Shown: positions 17,194 to 20,000 of the stretch, in pieces
Layout: the number at the start of each line of letters is the position of its first letter
Numbering within the stretch: position 1 is the first letter of the stretch
DNA from: Chromera velia
Lineage: Eukaryota > Sar > Chromeraceae
Direction: 5' to 3'
Assembly (NCBI GenBank): GCA_018398765.1
Contig: JAHBMJ010002006.1
Span: 1-20,000 of the forward strand
Length of the DNA: 20,000 bases
Notes under the pieces: generated by a model
What the model saw: the letters and a program-made list of their open reading frames with translations, nothing else
Database searches by the model: none
What the model was told of the DNA's origin: nothing
Position numbers and translations under genes: made by a program

Positions 17194-17830
17194 CTAATTT
17201 TGCTTTGGATCAGCCACAGCGGCGGCTGACGATGAAGACGAGGCTAAAGACGAAGCTGAGGCTCCATCCGAAACACCCATCTCATCTTTTTCTTCTGTAT
17301 TTGACAAATCACCTCTGTCTGAATCTCCACTTCCCTCTTTCAATGAAGTCACAACCTTTTTCGCAACATCTTCACCCACGAAATTGGAGTGATTTTGCTT
17401 TAACCACTCAAACGTAGCTGTATGAAGCACACTTTTTTCGTCCATTCCTGTTTGTTTATATGTGACGGGGGAGGCCAGCTGTATGCAACATAAAGCCATT
17501 GACACCGACTCTGCACGGTTCTTTTCTCTTCGGGGTGGCTCTTTTTTTGGGGTTGGTTTTTGATTGAACATAATAGGGCCAAAGCGACCCGTAATATCCG
17601 TTCTTTTTGCTTGCAGGCTCCCACCAATGGCCAACCGGCTCCATGTTCTTCTGCCCCAAGTTGAGAACTTCTTCAATAAACATCAGGCCCAGTAGCAAGG
17701 GCCCTGTTTCCCCCCCCGTTTCATTCTTCGAAACAGGCATTTTCTTGCTGCTCTTCTCAGACGACACTGACGGAGCAGATTCTGGGCAGTATTGAACTAG
17801 AGCCTACTTTTCAGAAATAAATGTGGACGA
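17194..17830 (-). CDS. Unidentified reverse-strand coding blocks
   Basis: Two overlapping reverse frames look like protein. The upstream one reads SSEKSSKKMPVSKNETGG, LLLGLMFIEEVLNLGQKNME and VGHWWEPASKKNGYYG, ending at TAA near 17456. A TAG at about 17806 separates it from an ATG-containing block MSNKRHSSTFISEK. The other frame (17676-17194) reads TDITGRFGPIMFNQ, MDEKSVLHTATFEWLKQNHS and DVAKKVVTSLKEG, then a Ser/Ala-rich acidic tail to TAG at 17194-17196. The best reading is a switch between frames around 17605-17625, by a one-base indel or an unseen intron. A run of eight C near 17711 is another indel-prone site. I do not recognise a family. A weaker, low-complexity plus-strand frame overlaps. 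Confidence 0.35.
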
Positions 17831-17903
17831 ATGACGCTTGTTTGACATCTCATCGGTTTGGAATTTGCCGGAGACCTTGAGGTACCTTAAGGGGGGGTCC
17901 TTC

Positions 17904-18020
17904 CTAGTCGCGGCCTAGGAGGTCTTGGCACACATGGACGTCCGCTTCCTCAAAGAGCTGCTCAGTCGCCTGGGACTCCTCCCCGTACTTCTCTTTGGTG
18001 TAGCCAAGCACTTCAAGTAT
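17904..18020 (-). CDS. Candidate terminal exon, reverse strand
   Basis: On the reverse strand, CAATTGCAG precedes a 38-codon frame ILEVLGYTKEKYGEESQATE to CQDLLGRD and a TAG stop. The composition (mixed charged and aliphatic, GC-richer than its flanks) fits an exon. It lies downstream of the candidate exon at 18278-18451 on the same strand, with a ~255-bp AT-rich gap. No family was recognised. The plus-strand frame over the same bases reads less well. Confidence 0.4.
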   Translation of the reverse strand: MLEVLGYTKEKYGEESQATEQLFEEADVHVCQDLLGRD

Positions 18021-18277
18021 CTGCAATTGATTCGCCAGACAGGTATATCACATCAAACGTTTTCACTCCAAATAGACATAAAACTACTAACTCAGTCATG
18101 TCAGGCACTTTAAAAGTGTTTTTGCAGAAAAAACAAAAAGAGAGACGAATTAAAAAAAACAACCTTACGCATGGACCCCACATATACACTATGAGATATG
18201 AAGCTTCCTAGTATACAGTAATAAAAGGTTTTTCTGTACAATAAATGAGAAACTTAAAAAGTTTGACCGTATTTTTA

Positions 18278-18451
18278 TGTGTACATTTCAGTCCCTGAAG
18301 AGAATTTAATGGTATTTAAAGCAATGGTGAACACTTCAAAGCCAGATTTAGGATCGTTCAAAGCGCTGACCTCCGGAGCAAGGCCTTTGGCATATGTTTG
18401 CAGCCCTTCATCAGCAAGTCGGCTTGTCAGGCGGTCTCTTGCAGTCGTTTC
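18278..18451 (-). CDS. Candidate internal exon, reverse strand
   Basis: The reverse frame ETTARDRLTSRLADEGLQTY to NTIKFSSGTEMYT is open for 58 codons and ends at TAA (18275-18277). The upstream boundary is TTTTGCAGTCTGACAG, acceptor-like. A GT (GTACAC) lies just before the stop, but its phase does not fit the exon at 17904-18020, so the join is unresolved. Product unknown. Overlapping plus-strand frames are less protein-like. Confidence 0.4.
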
Positions 18452-18610
18452 CTGTCAGACTGCAAAAGCATCCCTGGGAAGACCTTGCCTGCGCAAAAGC
18501 GTGCAATGCTACTATCGCTGTTGTTTATGAATACGTGTATGCCAAAGAAAAGAAAGCACACAATTGGACAGATAGACAGAGATACCAACACATACTGCAG
18601 AGATGATTGG

Positions 18611-18899
18611 ACGCTAGAATTAGATAGGCAGACCATATGGTTTGAATTCTTTTTTGGGGGGGCGGACAAAGAGAGACCGACCGACTGACAGACCTAGCCG
18701 ACAGACAGACAAACAGTCAGACTGACAGACCATATGGTTTCTTTTCTTCCTCTTCTTCATGAATACAATGGAGAGTTAGACCAACAGACTATATGTTTTC
18801 TTTATTTCCTCTTCTTCATGAGCACAACGGGTAGTCAGAGAGATAGACCTAGGTGACAGACAGACAGAAAGACAACCTTAGACAGACAAATAGACAGAC

Positions 18900-18934
<35 letters not shown>

Positions 18935-19220
18935 GGCAGACAGGCAGACAGACAGACAGACAGAAAGACAGAGAGACTGAGAAACTGAGAGATAGAGAGA
19001 CAGAGAGATAGAGAAACAGAGAGAGTCTGACAGAGAGACAGACAGACAGACAGATAGATAGATAGACAGACAGACTATATCATCTTTTCTTCACTTCACT
19101 TTTTCCGAATCGTTTCCTTTCTTTCAGACAGACAGGCAGACAGACAAACAAACAGACAGATAGACAAACAGATAGACAGACAGACAGACAGAGAAACTGA
19201 GAGAGAGAGAGACATGTAGC
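18611..19220. repeat. GACA/GATA microsatellite field with ~60-bp repeats
   Basis: Long arrays of CAGA, GATA and GAGA units dominate. Two copies of a ~60-bp unit (GACYATATGKTTTCTTT then CCTCTTCTTCATGA) start near 18728 and 18787. A partial start is seen at 18631 and a diverged one at 19074. The open reverse frame over the array is a low-complexity artefact. Confidence 0.9.
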
Positions 19221-20000
19221 CGCTATTCGTTTGCAATTTATTTAAATTTATTTGTTTACTTGATAGACTGATTGACTCTCTCTCTTTTAGTACCTCCCCA
19301 GGATTGATGTGCTGGCAGTGTACTTGAATTGTGTGGGCATATAAGAATTTTAATGCATGAGTCTTTTTTCGATCGATCGCCCCCTTTGGATCCAATGAAT
19401 CAATCAATCAATAGATCAATCTGCCTGTCCAATCAATCAATGTTTCTATAAATTTTTATAATATTTTTTTTAAACTTTTTTGTATAAGGTTTTAGTGATT
19501 GACACACATATTTCAGATCTGGGTAGGTTTAAGACTTTAAGTTTAAGCTTTTAAAGTAGGAAAAAAATAAATTTAAAAAAAAAAGATCCATATGTTTCTA
19601 AATCTATGCTATAAATTGTAAGTTTAACTTTTAATATATTTGTATATCTTTAGAGTAACACTACTATAGTATTATACTACTACTATATTATACGTATGCT
19701 TAATGAATGTAACAACTTTAAATTTTATTTTAAACGATTGAAATGAACCGTAAACTATGTTTGTTATCATTGTACTTCAATGTGATGAATGAATAATTTG
19801 AAGTGGTTAAGGCCAGTGATCCACTACTTAGGCTTGGGCCAACCATGGGGCATCACATGCAATGTGGGTTTGTTAACCCAGTGCATCGACGTCCATTAGT
19901 GCACAGTTGGTTTGTTAACTAACTAGAGTTACACATCAATTAGCTTTCTAAATCACTTTATTTGACTATTCTAAATTACTTTAAATTACTAAGCGATTTT
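19221..20000. other. AT-rich flank with short TCAA repeat
   Basis: TCAA units recur at 19396-19412 and 19431-19441. GTTTGTTAAC occurs at 19868-19877 and 19910-19919. No gene is supported. Confidence 0.5.

Noticed and set aside
17925-18606. Plus-strand open frames over the 17.9-18.6 kb blocks
   Set aside because: Reverse-strand frames over the same bases have better composition and splice-site context.
18611-19407. CRISPR-like array or reverse-strand ORF in the GACA field
   Set aside because: It is a tetranucleotide microsatellite without unique spacers; the ORF is a repeat translation.

Overview
The window looks like repeat-rich nuclear DNA of a eukaryote, probably a protist or alga. There are no operons or bacterial-type ribosome binding sites. 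Coding segments are short, lie in changing frames, and are often bounded by pyrimidine-rich CAG or TAG acceptors. The DNA is full of microsatellites, long G or C runs, and nested transposons with captured gene pieces. A chromerid-like alveolate is a possible host, but this is a weak inference.

Layout. (a) 1-6.3 kb holds two copies of a ~790-bp segment (327-1115 and 4158-4955), each with a chromodomain ORF and a conserved non-coding tail. Between them lie a CA/TA microsatellite, a ~490-bp fold-back inverted repeat (1450-1940) and GC-rich degenerate repeats. AT-rich DNA without visible genes follows. (b) 6.37-13.96 kb is one decayed Ty1/copia-type retrotransposon. Its order is Gag, aspartic protease, GAG-pre-integrase zinc region, integrase, reverse transcriptase, RNase H. 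It has many stops and several frameshifts, and I see no LTRs. Two terminal-inverted-repeat (TIR) DNA elements sit inside it: 7290-8864, carrying a reverse-strand MYND zinc-finger pseudogene in the gag, and 12675-13445, between RT and RNase H. Removing each element with one target-site copy restores the retrotransposon frame. Two GT-AG segments (6610-6845 and 12042-12239) also behave like introns.

(c) 14.09-16.2 kb is a plus-strand split gene or gene remnant. Three short GT-AG introns reconcile frames 1, 2, 1 and 2, and a UBA domain of the NAC-alpha/HYPK type lies near its 3' part. (d) 16.2-17.2 kb is AT-rich and empty. (e) 17.2-18.45 kb holds reverse-strand coding-like blocks that I cannot identify. 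(f) 18.6-19.2 kb is a GACA/GATA microsatellite field, followed by AT-rich DNA.

Across the transposon-derived genes the in-frame stops are mostly TAG and some TGA, with almost no TAA. Several fall where relatives have Gln or Arg. This pattern and the CpG-type differences between the two chromodomain copies suggest decay by cytosine deamination. Sense reading of UAG is a less likely alternative that should be tested.
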